Source: Acanthosepion lycidas (Eukaryota; Mollusca; Cephalopoda; Sepiida; Sepiidae). From it: 64,000 bases of DNA. Both the position numbers and the translations under genes were made by a program. Of this stretch, positions 37,601 to 50,300 are shown in pieces. Under the pieces are notes generated by a model that saw only the letters and a list, made by a program, of their open reading frames with translations, searched no databases and was not told the DNA's origin. Each line of letters opens with the position of its first letter. Within the stretch, counting starts at the first letter, position 1. The DNA lies in the NCBI GenBank assembly GCA_963932145.1, contig OZ010581.1:83495593-83559592 (forward strand), written 5' to 3'.

Positions 37601-40600
37601 TTTGCATAGCTACACTTAGAATTGCAGCTTTTCAATTCATATTTTATATCTGACTATAATTCTACTTAGCAACAAATCTTTTACAAAAAAAAAGTGTCTA
37701 AACAAAAATTATCCTTACTTTTCTATACTCAGTGAAATTTTCATAACATTTGATATCAACTGTACAGATAAGTGTTAGTATTAAAAGTTTAAGATACTTT
37801 CACCAGAATACTTTACCTAACAAAAATGTTCTTCTGAATGTATCTTTACTGATAGCTGTCTACCTTTTTAAATCTTTATTGCTTAACTGTTTGAATGTGT
37901 TAGTTACAAGCACAAATGAATTGCTTCTGTATTTAATATCTAATCAAACAAAACTGATGAAGGAACGTAATAATTGGGGATCCAGGGACAGCAATATAGG
38001 ACCAAGCAGTGTGGAAAGGGATTGCTAATGGAGTTCTGACCAACCACAGGGTGCTCGAAGGATGATTACTAAAACCAATTTTGGCCTTTATAACTGATCA
38101 GTGATGCTTAAATCTTTTAAGTTAATACAGAGTTCCTTGACTTTAAAAAAAATAATTGCCTTATATTCCACTTTACTCTTTCTTCTGATTTCTATGCTAA
38201 CTTTTCAGAGATCATCTTATTCTCTGAAAAAAAAATAAATCAAAGTATTGGTAAAAATTAGTAGAAAAGATTAGCTGATTGCCATTTGTATGTTTTCATA
38301 ACTTTGACCCCATAGAAATATTAACAATTTGATGAACCAAAATTAGTTATTTTTTTTTAAATCTCCTTTACTATATTTTTGCTAAGACACTTTTTACTTG
38401 TCTATATTTGAAACAAGTAAAATAACTTTTATTGGCTGGTTGAAATATCAGAGCAGCTTATGGTTACTGTTATTAAAGGTGACATGGCAATTCCAATAAG
38501 AACATTGATTCTTTCACTTGCCATGTTAACAGGATTTGTTCAGTTTCAAGCCTCAGAGAAATTTTATTCAAGTTAAATATTTTAATAATAAAAATATCTT
38601 ATTGCTTTATCACTTTAATTAATTTAGTTTTGCCCATTTTCTCTAAAAATTACCAAAGATGAACTAAAACCTGTTAACTAAGTTTGATCACTTGCAGAAA
38701 ATGAAATTACCTTCACTAGGATCTCTGATCTAAATGTTTTACATGACCTAAATGACAGCACACTACAATCAGGATTTATTAAATCATGTAATGTTTGTTT
38801 GAAATAAAATTTAAGTAAGTGCTCGAAGAGATTAATTTAAATTTTACTGTTGATAACACTGAACACCATCTCTCATTTTTTTATGCTTTATAAAAGAATT
38901 TCATTTTGAAAGATAGAAAATAAAAACTTTTCAGTTTGTTTGTTTTTTGAGGGGGGGTATTTTTTTGTGAAATGATTAACTGATTTTTCATTTTTCCTAA
39001 TGCTAGTATTTTTATTATCTATTCATTTCTAAGTTGATGTTTGCTTCAGTAGACATAATGTCATTTTCATTACCTGTACTATTTTCTCAGCAATTTTCTA
39101 TTTTTTTAATTTAATTTTATTTTTTGTACACATCTAAATTTAATGAAATCCAGCAATTTATCTTCAATCATATACTGACAAGATAACCTTCTAGTTATTT
39201 ACACATATCTTTGAAAATAGGAATTTGCTTAATATCTGCAGATATTTAATTAAAACAAAAGTGATCAGTGTTACTTCTCTTTTAAAGGAATTTTTAAAAG
39301 ACTATTGCTAAGTTTGAAACACTTTTTAAAATGTTGAATAAAATTTAGCTAATGTACAAACTGCTTCAGATAACTTTTCATAATTCACAGTCATTTTCTT
39401 ACAGGATTTAGCTTGTTTGAAATTACCTGTTACCAATCATGACTACTAATCAAATAAGGAGAAATTAGTTAACCTTTTTGTGTTTTTTTAAATAAGGTCT
39501 GAAAAACTGAAGTAGTTAAATATGTGTAGAAATGTGGCTGCAGATGAATTTGTAAAATACTTATATTCTTACCAAATAAACCTTTTTCTTTTTTTTCTTT
39601 TTCAACTTCTCTTCCCACCTCCACTTTTTGTATAAGTGACAGAAACTTGTTCTTTTTGTCCCTTTCTCTCTTTTTGTAAAAAATGTTTGTACATTGATAT
39701 CCATGCCTTACTGCAAAAATAAAGTGAATTTTCCTCAAAAGACTGTATCAAGTATTTTTTTTCCTTAAAAATACATACTGACAATATGTTGGACATGTGA
39801 CTAAAATATGAATTATATGGTAGCCTAGTAGATGTATTGTCTCAGGTAAAGATTGAACTGATATCCCATTAGTTTTGGCATCAGTTGAACTTTACTGAAA
39901 CTAATAGCTTTGCTTAGCTGCAAGATAATTTATATTTGATATTTAAAGTTTAAAAAAATGTGACAGTACTTTGCTCACTACTATGCAGTGTGTTAAAAAA
40001 AACGATTAAATCTGAAAGTGAAAAAATAACCAAATGGTTATGGGAAAACTGTGCTATATTTTTCATTTTAATAATCAAATGTCAATTTTGCTTAGTAATG
40101 TCCTTGATACTTTTGGTTTTTCTATTTGCATTGACCCTTCCCACTTCTACACAGGCCAATCTATCCCCTGTGACCACCATTTTTTGACTAATATGAAATT
40201 CCCCCTTCCCTATCTGTTTTTGTTTTTTTTCTTCTTTCTCTCTTTCTACTGCTCTTCTCTCTCTTCATGATCGAACAATATGCATGTCATTCAGGCCCCC
40301 CCCCCTTACATCTTGCCTGAACACATTGTAAACCTCTTGCCTAACATTGTACAACTGTGTAGAATACAATAGTTAAGACATAATTTTAGTGACAAATAAA
40401 TTGTTCAACACTTATCACAATTTTCTGCTTTGGGTTTTCATTTATCTTTGTTTATTTCATGATATCATTGCTAAATGCAAAATATTTTACACTTTTGAAT
40501 TTATTAAAGTAGTTATGAGTTGAGTTTTGTTTTGTTTTTCCCTCTCTCCACCCCCCTCCACAGACACTAAAAAAATATGATTTAAATTTGGCTCATTTTG

Positions 40601-41060
40601 GTGTCAATGTAGAATTACCTGAACCTAGCTTCTGCTTATATGGCAATAACTACAATACCTCAATAAAAATTAATATTGTCAGGAACTTATATTTTCTTAC
40701 CAAAGTCCATCATATTGCTAATCAAGATTTTTATCTTAGCCTATTAATGTACAAATAAAATGCTCAACTTGTAATTAAGGGAAAATATCCAGATTACTGT
40801 CCAATAATGTGAAGACAATTTGTTGGTTGGATCTGTACATCATTTTGCTAAAATCCTAATTCCTTATTTTGGAAATAAATCTCTTATAAATAAGAATTAA
40901 AGATTTGTTTTCTTTCTAGAAATTGAATTAATCTTAAATATGTCAGGTATTTTTTTTTTTTAATATTGTAAAAATAATTAATAAGTTAAAATTATAACAG
41001 AAGAATCAAGAAATAACAGATTGACATACTTCATTTTATATTGTGTTTTTCTGAATTATA
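37601..41060. other. Stretch without recognised feature
   Basis: AT-rich DNA. Several short ORFs of 60 to 92 codons show no recognisable motif. A pyrimidine-rich patch at about 40200-40270 and a C run at 40297-40305 are the only compositional oddities. Confidence 0.5.
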
Positions 41061-41119
41061 CAACTGTTGGCAAAAATGATAGAATTACAACTTAGAGGAT
41101 GTTCACCTTGTTTTTTGTT

Positions 41120-41158
<39 letters not shown>

Positions 41159-41239
41159 CAGTAAATAAACTAATTACAGATAAGACACAAAACATTTTTC
41201 TTTAATAGCTGAACATACTAGCTCATAAAATATACCATC

Positions 41240-42160
41240 AATTATAATAATGGTAGAACTTTTTTTTCCCAAGCCATGGACCTTTTTTTTTCTTTTTTTT
41301 TTTTTTCTTCAAGCCTCTTAAATTTCCACCATAAATTTTCAGTTGAATTTAAATCTTGACTGTTCACTGGCATGTCAGTGAATTTTATTATGCCTTTCCT
41401 AAAAAAAAAACAAAAAAACTTTAATCTCCCTTGGTTCTGTGACAAAATGCATTATCATCCTGAAGAATGATTTCATCATCCACCAAACCAATTTAATATC
41501 AACAAAGAAAAAAAAATTATCCAGGATTTCAATGTGCATTGGTTGTTGAGGTAATGAATGCAATCTCACCTGGTCCTTTAAATGACTTGCAACCCCCATA
41601 TGAATGAATTTGGAAATTTTATTTGTTTTCTTCATACAGTCATCTTTATGTTTCATTTGAACAGTACAAAAAGTGCAGCACCATCACCTTGGCCAATGCA
41701 GATTCTTGATCCATCACTGGATTATCATTTTCATCCAATCAGCCGCATGCTATTATTGTTTCTCTTTATCCCACTTTAACCTCATTTTCTTCTGTTTGTA
41801 TGCTAGCGCTAGTTTTTGTTTGTTTGTTTGCTTTTATTTTTCCTATATGTAAATTCCATTTTATTAAACTGATTTTGTAGAGTTCTGTCACAAACATTGA
41901 CTCCTGTTTTATTGTACATTTTATATTTTCAAGGTATATTACTTTGAGTTTTCTATCATTACATTTTGATGTCCTTTATGGTCTACCAGTATGCTTTCCT
42001 TTTTTAACCATCCCATTTCTTTTATATCTGCACCAAATTTTAGATTCATCTGACTGGGAACAGCTAATGTCTTTGACATACATACTCCACTGAATAAGTT
42101 TTATAATCATTTCTAATGTTTCAACTGACAGTTCTTTTTTTTTTTTTTTTTTGGAGCCAG
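41240..42160 (-). pseudogene. Decayed Tc1-like transposase
   Basis: On the minus strand, pieces of a Tc1-type transposase occur in order. CSQSDESKIWCRYKRNG and KKGKHTGRP (about 42060-41980) match the helix-turn-helix and GRP linker. ADWMKM (about 41740) matches the start of the catalytic core. ILDNFFFFVDIKLVWW and IMHFVTEPREIKVFL (41550-41410) match the second-aspartate region, now eroded. DMPVNSQDLNSTENLWWK (about 41370-41315) matches the WPA.SPDLNPIENLWW signature with changes. Poly-T insertions and frame changes break it throughout. The element ends may be near 41061 (AACTGTTGGCAAAAATGATA) and the pogo-like MITE at 42323, but are not secure. Confidence 0.7.
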
Positions 42161-42322
42161 GTTTCTTTCAATTAAGTTGTAGCAAAAGTTTCCTTTTTCT
42201 TTCTTATGATGAAATGAAGACTGGATTGGCCAAAACATGTTAACAATCAAGAATAAAAGAGTTTGAACAAAATTTGAAATAAAAACTTTGTCTGAATTTC
42301 TGGCATAAGTAATTGTTAATTA

Positions 42323-42451
42323 CAGTGTAACCCGGATATAAGATAGATTTTCTCTGGTCCCAAATTAGAGCCATACTTACCTAAACAAAATAAACCAAAC
42401 CCGGATATAAGAGACTTCTTCTCCAATCCCAACAACTCTCTTATATCACTG
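42323..42451. mobile_element. pogo/Tigger-like MITE, 129 bp
   Basis: Begins CAGTGTAACCCGGATATAAG and ends with CTCTTATATCACTG, flanked by TA on both sides. CAGTG termini followed by a GATATAA motif and TA target duplication are typical of pogo/Tigger elements. An internal copy of AACCCGGATATAAGAGA occurs in direct orientation. No coding capacity. Confidence 0.7.
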
Positions 42452-44838
42452 TATTTATACTTGGACTTGTTTGACCTCATTTTTGCTGTTATAAAGATTC
42501 TGCAGGTGGTGTAATTCTCAGAATGAGAATTCAGAGAACCATTTGCAAATTCCTGTCAGCTTTGTGACATATACTTATGAGCAAATACCCTTGGGAAAGG
42601 TATGAATTCATATCCAGTTATGGGTTAAATAGTAGGACTTATCTGGAAAAATCATTATTATAAAAAAAAATTATTAATGCAATATTCACTTGCAAAAATT
42701 TGAAATTAGATTGGTGGACACCACAAGGCCAAAGGGCACCACAGCTGAAATATGATTATGACAAAGATAAGGACATTAGTTTGATTGCAAATAATGTAAA
42801 TTATACAATAAATCAAGATTTACTCCAAAAGCTTATAAATATGAAGAGACAGATTCAGTTCCTATGGCAACGAAATGTGTTCAAATCTTGCTACTTTTTT
42901 TTTTCTTTTTGTGGTTTAACTCTCATTAAAATAAAATTCAAATAAGTGCTATCTTCTTAAAGATGATTTGTTCATTCATTTTAGAATTCCTCAGAAATCA
43001 TTAAGAAAAATTTTATAATACTTAAAATAAAATCTAATCCCCAAATTTTAAACTTATGCTCATGCAAAATAAAATTTTATAACTCAATTTTCCATATTTT
43101 ACTTTTTGCTGATATAGATTAATTCTCATCTGTACCTCACTTTGAGAAAGTAAGAATGAAAATCGATTTTATTACACAAAATATTTTTATAGAGATTCAT
43201 GTTAAAAATTTGGTATGCATTTCTCATTAAATGTTTTTTGAGTTTTAATAATGATCAGCCTAAAGCAATAAAAAAATTCAGCAAATGGTTTTACAATAAT
43301 GCTGAAAATTACATATTACAATGCTATCTAAGCAGCAAATCAACTCCAAGATACCATACATTTGGTCTCGTAATGTCTCTTAATCCAGTGGGAAGCATTT
43401 TAGTTTATACTTCAGAAAATATGTTTACAATTTTAAAAAGTTTCACACAGTAGTAACTTCAACTAATGCTAACATAAATGTCTTAACAATTGTGTAAAGT
43501 AACTGGTCTACAAAAATGCATATGTATCACAACTGCCTTTTGAAAAATTCAATAGATGGAATTCAAGTTCATTTAAAAATCTAAATGTGTGTATATATCA
43601 ACGAAATGAAAGTTTAAAAATGTAATTGCTTAATGTCCAAAATAAAGTTCATAAATTATAACTCTACCTTTCAAGTGGCAACTTTCTGATGATATATGAA
43701 TAAAAGCTTTAGAATGCTAAATCCTGAAATGATTTACAGATGACCGAGGAAATTCTTTAGCGACGACTGAATCAACACCACTTGCTGGTCTTGACCTTAA
43801 TTCACATAATCATCTTAGTTACCACCCTTGAAGTTACTTCCCTTACACTGTGATAATTCTGAGACAAGTACATGTATTTTATAAAAGGTTTTGCTTGCTA
43901 AGAGAGGATTTTTTCCTGTTGCCAAGATAAATAAATCTGATCAACCTGAAAATTGAAATTAAACGAAACGCTGTTCTTCTCGCAGAAGAGTTCAGTCATT
44001 GTGTGACCTACATTTAAAAGGGTAAGTGAGGTTTTTTGGTGTTCTAAAAAAAGTGCCATCTTGAAACTAGCATTAAAATTCTGAATCCATTCTTATACTG
44101 GTAATGAAACTAATGGTGCATAGAGAATTGTGCCCTATTCTAGTTATGCTGCTGTCTGCTTTACAATAGCCGATTCAACCTTTTAATAACATTTTACTTT
44201 TATTAAAAAAATTGTTTTCATAATAATTTATAGATACAAAATCAGAAAATTATTTTATTAATTTTTTAAATATTGTGAATCAATGTTTTCAACATATGTA
44301 TAAAGAATTTTTCCAAAAAATTTTATTAAAATCTAAATATAATTTTTTAAAAGTATTTGTTAGTAAAGAAGAGCAACATTTTATTATTATGCAATGATTT
44401 ATTCAAATTATTATTCTCATTTTGCTTGTTATGAACACTTTTTCAATAATGATCTTTAGATACCTATTTTTATTTTGCTGTTTATGCTAGAAGATATTTT
44501 GTGTTTGATATTATTTTGTCTTCTAATGCTTTTATCATTTATTGCTTAACCAGAATATATATAAATTACATTGTTATCCAGGGATTGAACTCACTTCCAC
44601 AGGTAATTGTAACACTGAATTAATGTATATTATATTCTCTCAGGTTATCATCTATAACAAGATTTATACAGCCAAAGTTGCAAAACCATATTTTGAATAC
44701 AACAATGTAAAATAAGGACAATTCCTAAATTCAAAAATCAGCTTGAAAAAATACTTTGAAAGTTGTTTTGCATTTCTCCAAATGCTGTTGGAGATAGCAA
44801 CCAAGCAAGGAATATGAATAAAGCTCAAACATCTAGTG

Positions 44839-44839
<1 letters not shown>
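42452..44839. other. Stretch without recognised feature
   Basis: AT-rich sequence. ORFs at 42700-42945 and 43199-43453 carry no motif I recognise. A slightly richer segment at 43740-44030 also lacks assignable structure. Confidence 0.45.
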
Positions 44840-44874
<35 letters not shown>

Positions 44875-44939
44875 GTATTGAAAGTGCACTGATTACACAC
44901 ACACACACACACACACTCATTTGTTTGTGCACTTTCAAT
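44840..44939. repeat. TA tract followed by a hairpin with a CA-repeat loop
   Basis: TA repeat 44840-44870, then ATTGAAAGTGCAC (44877-44889), a CA repeat, and the exact reverse complement GTGCACTTTCAAT (44927-44939). The 13-bp stem brackets the microsatellite. Confidence 0.85.
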
Positions 44940-44940
44940 T

Positions 44941-45094
44941 CATTTTCTTAGTGAATTCTTTTCTCTTCTAATCAAACTCTGTTGAAATTGTGGTCAGTTG
45001 TGCTATGATGAGTTCACTGTAACATATCTGACTACAATTTCAACCTAAAAATTTTAGTTTGATTAGAAAAAATAATTTACTAAGAAAAAAATGT
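44941..45094. repeat. Fold-back element, about 60-bp arms
   Basis: Left arm from CATTTTCTTAGTGAATTC through TAATCAAACT to GAAATTGTGGTCAG (about 44941-44998); right arm from CTGACTACAATTTCAA through AGTTTGATTAGA to TTACTAAGAAAAAAATG (about 45029-45094). The arms match with several differences, around a 30-bp spacer. Confidence 0.7.
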
Positions 45095-45532
45095 GTAACT
45101 GAAATTTAATAATTTGATTTATTAAAAAAAATCATTTAAGCATTTTAAAAGTAAACAAACAGGAAAATATTCAAATAATTTCACATTTTTTATTAAAAAC
45201 CCTTTTTAACATGCTAGTCACTTGATTCTAGAATTCAATATATGATAATATAATTAAATTATTACTACAAATCAAGATAAGATTAAAAAAAAAAGTATCT
45301 GGACGGTAGAAAGAAATTTTTATATTAAACTAAACACTACAAATAAATTTTTAATGCTCATTTTTCAGTCCAGGTTCTTAGGGCCTGACAAATACAAGAT
45401 GATCAGAAAAATGTAGGTAAACCCCCAAAAATAGATGAATTTCTTGCATCCAGAAATTGTCACTATTTTCTCTGTCCCTTATAACAGAAGAAAAGATATT
45501 TAATATTATTTGTGTATGCATAATAAACCACA

Positions 45533-45752
45533 TACCGTATATACTTGTGTATATACTGACTGATGTTTGCACCCCCTGAATTCTGAATAACCCACTCCAG
45601 AAAAAAATTTCCTATGTATAGTGCAACCGGTCACTAAAAATGCATGATTTTTAACCTCAACAAAGAAATTACTTGTGTATAGTGCAACCCTCTAATTTTT
45701 ACAAAAAAAATAATCATAAAAACTTGCACTATACTTGAGTATATACAGTATC
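45533..45752. mobile_element. MITE with ACCGTATATACTT ends
   Basis: Left end TACCGTATATACTTGTGTA; right end, read inward, TACTGTATATACTCAAGTA. Possible TA target duplication. Inside, TGTATAGTGCAACC is present twice directly (about 45615 and 45676) and once partly inverted near the right end. Superfamily not assigned. Confidence 0.6.
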
Positions 45753-47386
45753 TGATAACTAGCATCAGAATTTGTTATTTGAGAAAAGCAATATCTGTAC
45801 TGCGAGTCAGACTCACAGTTCATATCACATTTATTTAATGAATATCTATTTTAAATATACACACTTACCATAGAAGAAAAGTTCAGCTTTTGCTATTTAT
45901 CTTTTGGAAGCAGCTAATTTTTTAAAATTTTCACATATTTGGAAAATGATTTTAATATTTTGTGTTTTGGTTAATCCCTGCATTTCTTACTCAATTCTCA
46001 GAAGAAAAAATAAACATCAATGTTATCACTAGTATCAGGGGAAATCTTAATTATTTGTTACTATCCGTTTTTATCTTTTCACATTTTAACACATTGTAAT
46101 TTTTAAATGTTCATTTTTTAAATGTTCATCTAATCATCAATAGAGAAAGATTAAAGATTTACTTTCAGTAAAAAAAATTGCAAAACAATTATTATACAAT
46201 GCTTGTGTATAACATTTTTTAGATCACATTTTTTTTAGGCTGGGAAAAAGGCAACATATATAAATAATATTTTGAAAATCCAAACTTTTGTGATAATCAT
46301 CAAGATATTAGTAATTGGGGACAGAAATCATGATTATAGATGTTAGTTGCTTTTTATTCAATTTTAAAATGTCAGTATTTATGTGTTTAGATGATATCAC
46401 ACATAAATGGAGATCTTCTGAGTTGAATACATTAAAAATATATAATTGAAACTCTTATTCAGCCTTGAGTTATTTTAATGACAAAAGCCTCAAACATATG
46501 GAGCCTTTTTATCCAGTTAATATGCTGTAATATATGCATAGTATCACCAAATATTTAATTTATGACCTAGCTTCACAAATAAAAATTTGGGAGTTTTTTT
46601 TTTTCGCAACTTTGGTAAGCCCCCAAGTGGTTTGTGATATTTTTCCACAATGACTGCAAAAGTGGATTTGTCAGTATGTGTGCAACATAGTGTCACTTAC
46701 TCAGTCAAGGCACTTAAGCAATTACATGACAGTTCATAATCAACAAATAAATAAGTAAACCATTATTGAAACTATCTTATAAGTTACTGTGACTTAAACA
46801 ATATTGTCATTTGACTGTCAAAGACTGGCACCATGTTGTCTGATCAGACCAAAGCAGATCTATTGTAAAGGAAAAACTAATGATAGACAATTGATATTAG
46901 TTCACTCATCAAAAATGATGATACCAATACTGTTGGCAATAACTTCCTTAGTCATTACGGTAGACTAAACAAATGAAAAATACTCAAAACTGTGTTACTT
47001 ATACAGAAATTGTTCAATCAAACAATAGAGTAAAAGTTTAGAGAAGAAGCAACAGTGTTGATAGTGCGCAGAATAGATATTACTGGTAGTTTGGGCTAGA
47101 GTGTTTGTACACATTAATGATGTGACCACCTTCATTTTTGACACCAAAGACAGCTGATAAACTACAAGAAAAGATCAAGTTCACTTGTTTGCAATTAGTG
47201 GCAGGAAAAGGGATTATCTTTAACTTCAGTTAGATTTGTGAACATGTCTGTATCTTTAGAGTGTGGTTTGGACCCAATCTTTAAATAAAGATGAATTGGT
47301 CAGAAGTGTAATCAAAGATTGAAGCATTAATTAGTTGATTTCAAAGGCTTTAAAGAGGAAAGCTGAGGTGTGTTTAATGCCATCAG
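45753..47386. other. Stretch without recognised feature
   Basis: AT-rich; the part from about 46590 to 47380 is somewhat more complex and may be an old element, but no protein motif or terminal repeat was found. Confidence 0.45.
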
Positions 47387-48104
47387 TTGATGATAGAAAA
47401 TAAAGATATTTCATTATCTCTGAAATAAAGATAAAAAAATTTCATCATCCTAAAAACAACTTTGCCACCAGTGATCGATAAGGTTGGTGTTGTAGTTATC
47501 TCAACATGATATAACTTGTTGAGTATAATAGGGTGGGGCTTGTTGAGGTAGATAAAGTAAATACCTTGTTTTAAATGTATTTGTAGTGTAGGAGGAATTC
47601 TTTTCTCTTTTTTATATTGAAAATGAAAGAATAAAAATGTACAACAATAACATAAACACTAACACTTGAGACGTGTGTTGACATTAATAACATTAGTATT
47701 TTTCTTTTTCATGATGTGAATTACAGATATTGGATTGGTATGGTGTTTATTAAAAATGTTCTCAGTCTTACTGTCTCTTTTGTTTCTTTAAAACTTTGTG
47801 TTTACTTGGTTTTGGTTCTTCCAAGAATTTCATTGATGAGGATAATGTTTGAGATTGTCAGTTTTTGATTTTTACAGAGGGATGAGCATATGTATGTGTT
47901 TGCCTTTTTACTACTGCTACTTGCTACTCTATTCTACTCTACTGACTGCCCTTGTGGTGGAAGGGTCATTTTTATAATCAGATTTTGGAATGATGAAATA
48001 TCATTCTCATCTTTCATCACTGGTGGCAAAGTTGTTTTTAGGATAATTAAATTTTTTTATCTTTATTTCAGGCATGATGAAATATTCTTATTTTCTATCA
48101 TCAA
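47387..48104. repeat. Inverted repeat, 89-bp arms, 540-bp spacer
   Basis: Left arm 47387-47475 (from TTGATGATAGAAAATAA to CCACCAGTGAT) and right arm 48016-48104 are imperfect reverse complements of equal length. The right arm overlaps an 86-codon ORF (47890-48150), which is therefore probably noncoding. GATGAAATATCAT repeats nearby suggest further fold-back material. Confidence 0.8.
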
Positions 48105-48915
48105 GGTTATTTTTACAATGATGAAATATCATCATCATTCTGGATCATAACAGTTCCCATGGACAATCTACTGTCATACAATTTTCCTTCCACTCTCAAA
48201 AACCATATATGCTTGTCACTCAACTGCTCTGGGTAAAAATAAGCAAGTTGTCTTATGTAGTTACACTGTTAGTTTTTTTTGTTTTTTTTTAAATCAAGGG
48301 AATTAGGTTTTATGAAACTGTTTTTCTAACAAACTTCATAACATGATTGTAACCTTTCTTGAGTCTAGCTACAATATTTAGATGGCTTTTCTATAAATAT
48401 TTAGTTTCTTTACTACTTTTCCAATGTCTATCTTGACTAAGGAAAACTAGAAGCAAATTATTAATTTTTATGTTCACACTACTTTCAGCTGATGAGCAAC
48501 TTTTACTCAATATTGCATAGTCAATTCATAATTAATCTAATCACAAGTGTTGTTTCCTATATTTTTTTATTCTTCTTACTATATTAGATTTTAGAATATA
48601 TTTTTATGACTAACTTACAAACATATATCACACCACCAACCAACCAACACAGATGAATGAACCCATTAGTCCTTTTCTTGCCAGACCTAAATATGGACAT
48701 CTTCACTAGCCATCTATTTTAATTCCTTTCATCTGAGTTCTGTCAACCCATTCCTACAATTGACCAATACACACTATTGCACACCAAGCTACCCTGACCT
48801 TTTATGAATTGTTGTCCCAAAAACCTAGTTTATATCAGTATTTAAATTTTCTTACATTAACTAACAAATGTAACATTAAAACAATCATTCTCTCATTGGT
48901 AAGCACACTAACTAA

Positions 48916-48943
48916 AGATACAAGAACTGAAGTTCTTGTATCT
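48916..48943. repeat. Short perfect hairpin
   Basis: AGATACAAGAACT, two bases, then its exact reverse complement: a 13-bp stem that may form a cruciform or RNA hairpin. Confidence 0.8.
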
Positions 48944-48953
48944 TCTTGCCAGT

Positions 48954-48993
48954 TTTTCAACATGAAGTTACCAATTATAGTAGATAAATATTT
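48954..48993. repeat. Exact 40-bp repeat, copy 1 (copy 2 at 54116-54155)
   Basis: Starts TTTTCAACATGAAG and ends TAGATAAATATTT. Identical to 54116-54155 in direct orientation, with no similarity on either side of the 40 bp. Confidence 0.9.
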
Positions 48994-49515
48994 TAGCAAT
49001 ATTTAACAATGCTGAATAGTAGTTAACTTTGCAGTACTAAGAATAATTCTCTCAAAAGTGAGACTCTTTCTTCTATTGCACTCAGTCTGAGATCAAATTT
49101 GTGTATAATTCAAACTAACTTTTACAATAAGATCAGCATTAATACTCTTTCTTTGAGAGCAGGGTTATGACCAGCAAATTTTGCTTTAAATTTGCTGTTA
49201 ATAACATTTTAACTGTTACAGTGAGCAGCAAGAGAACCTTTCTTAACTGCTTGTGACACCATATTAATCTTGTTTAGTATTTGTCAGGAAATACTAGAAT
49301 GATACCACTAATGGTGGACATCATCAATAGATTTTCATTTGGAGATCAGCAGATATAATCATTTAATAATTTAAACTTTTTCTAATGATATGGGCATCAT
49401 TCATTCATTTATGATTTGTCTAAATCACTAAATCAGCCTTGTGAAGTTACATCATTTCCAGGAGTATTTGCCTGCAAATAAATCTGGAAGAAAATGCCAA
49501 AGATATTACTATGTC

Positions 49516-49749
49516 TTTAAGACATTTTTATGTTTATACATTCTTTTTATAGATACAAATATTTAAGTAAATGCTCTGTTTATAATAAACAGTATTAAAC
49601 AACATTTACCGGCCTGAATGTCCAAGAAACTTTCATAGAAATATTTGTCAGGCTGGTAAATGTTGTTTAATACTGTTTATTATAAACAGAGCATTTACTT
49701 AAATATTTGTATTTATAAAAAGAATGTATAAACATAAAAATGTCTTAAA
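49516..49749. repeat. Near-perfect palindrome, 102-bp arms and 30-bp loop
   Basis: Left arm 49516-49617 and right arm 49648-49749 differ at two sites that I could find (ATAGATAC versus ATAAATAC, and CCGGCC versus CCAGCC). In + strand RNA both would be G-U wobbles, leaving an unbroken 102-bp duplex. No obvious target duplication and no coding capacity. Origin could be a recent inverted duplication or a fold-back transposon. Confidence 0.92.
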
Positions 49750-50300
49750 ATAATTGTTGGACTTTGTCCATTTCATAATGTATTACTATATCTGCATACA
49801 TAATTCTTGATGAGAAGAAAGGTGAAAAATGGTGACAACTTGTTGCAAAGAATGCACAAATTTAGCATGGAAGGCTTCAAAGATTATCATACAGTTAAAA
49901 ATATTAAAGTAGGAACCTAGAATTTGTTTTATTGCCCCTTTTTATAATTTAAGAATTAAAATATAATTTTTATGTTTTGTATATAATTAAAGCAAAAATA
50001 AGCTTAAAAACTAGCCTTAAAATTAATTATTTTCTCAATTTTTACACATTTGACATGTATATTCATGTAACCTTAAATGTTAATATTTCTGTTAACAATT
50101 ATTCATAAATTTAATGGTGATTATTTATGATATTAGCTACTAATTAAATTTAAACAATCCCATTAAATTTTTACAGGTGAAACACTAATAGATTTCGATA
50201 AACAACTAGAAACATTTCTCTTTTTAGGCAAAGTTTAACCTTCATGACCACAATGAATCTGTGTGTCAAAAGGTTGGTTTTTCCCTTGCCACTGCTATTA

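Noticed and set aside
38476-38500. GGTGACATGG sequence resembling the hairpin core
   Set aside because: No complementary stem on either side.
39781-39802. Possible fourth member of the GACATGTTGG hairpin family (CAATATGTTGGACATG)
   Set aside because: The loop differs and the flanks do not pair.
47890-48150. 86-codon ORF
   Set aside because: Largely coincides with the right arm of an inverted repeat and has no motif.
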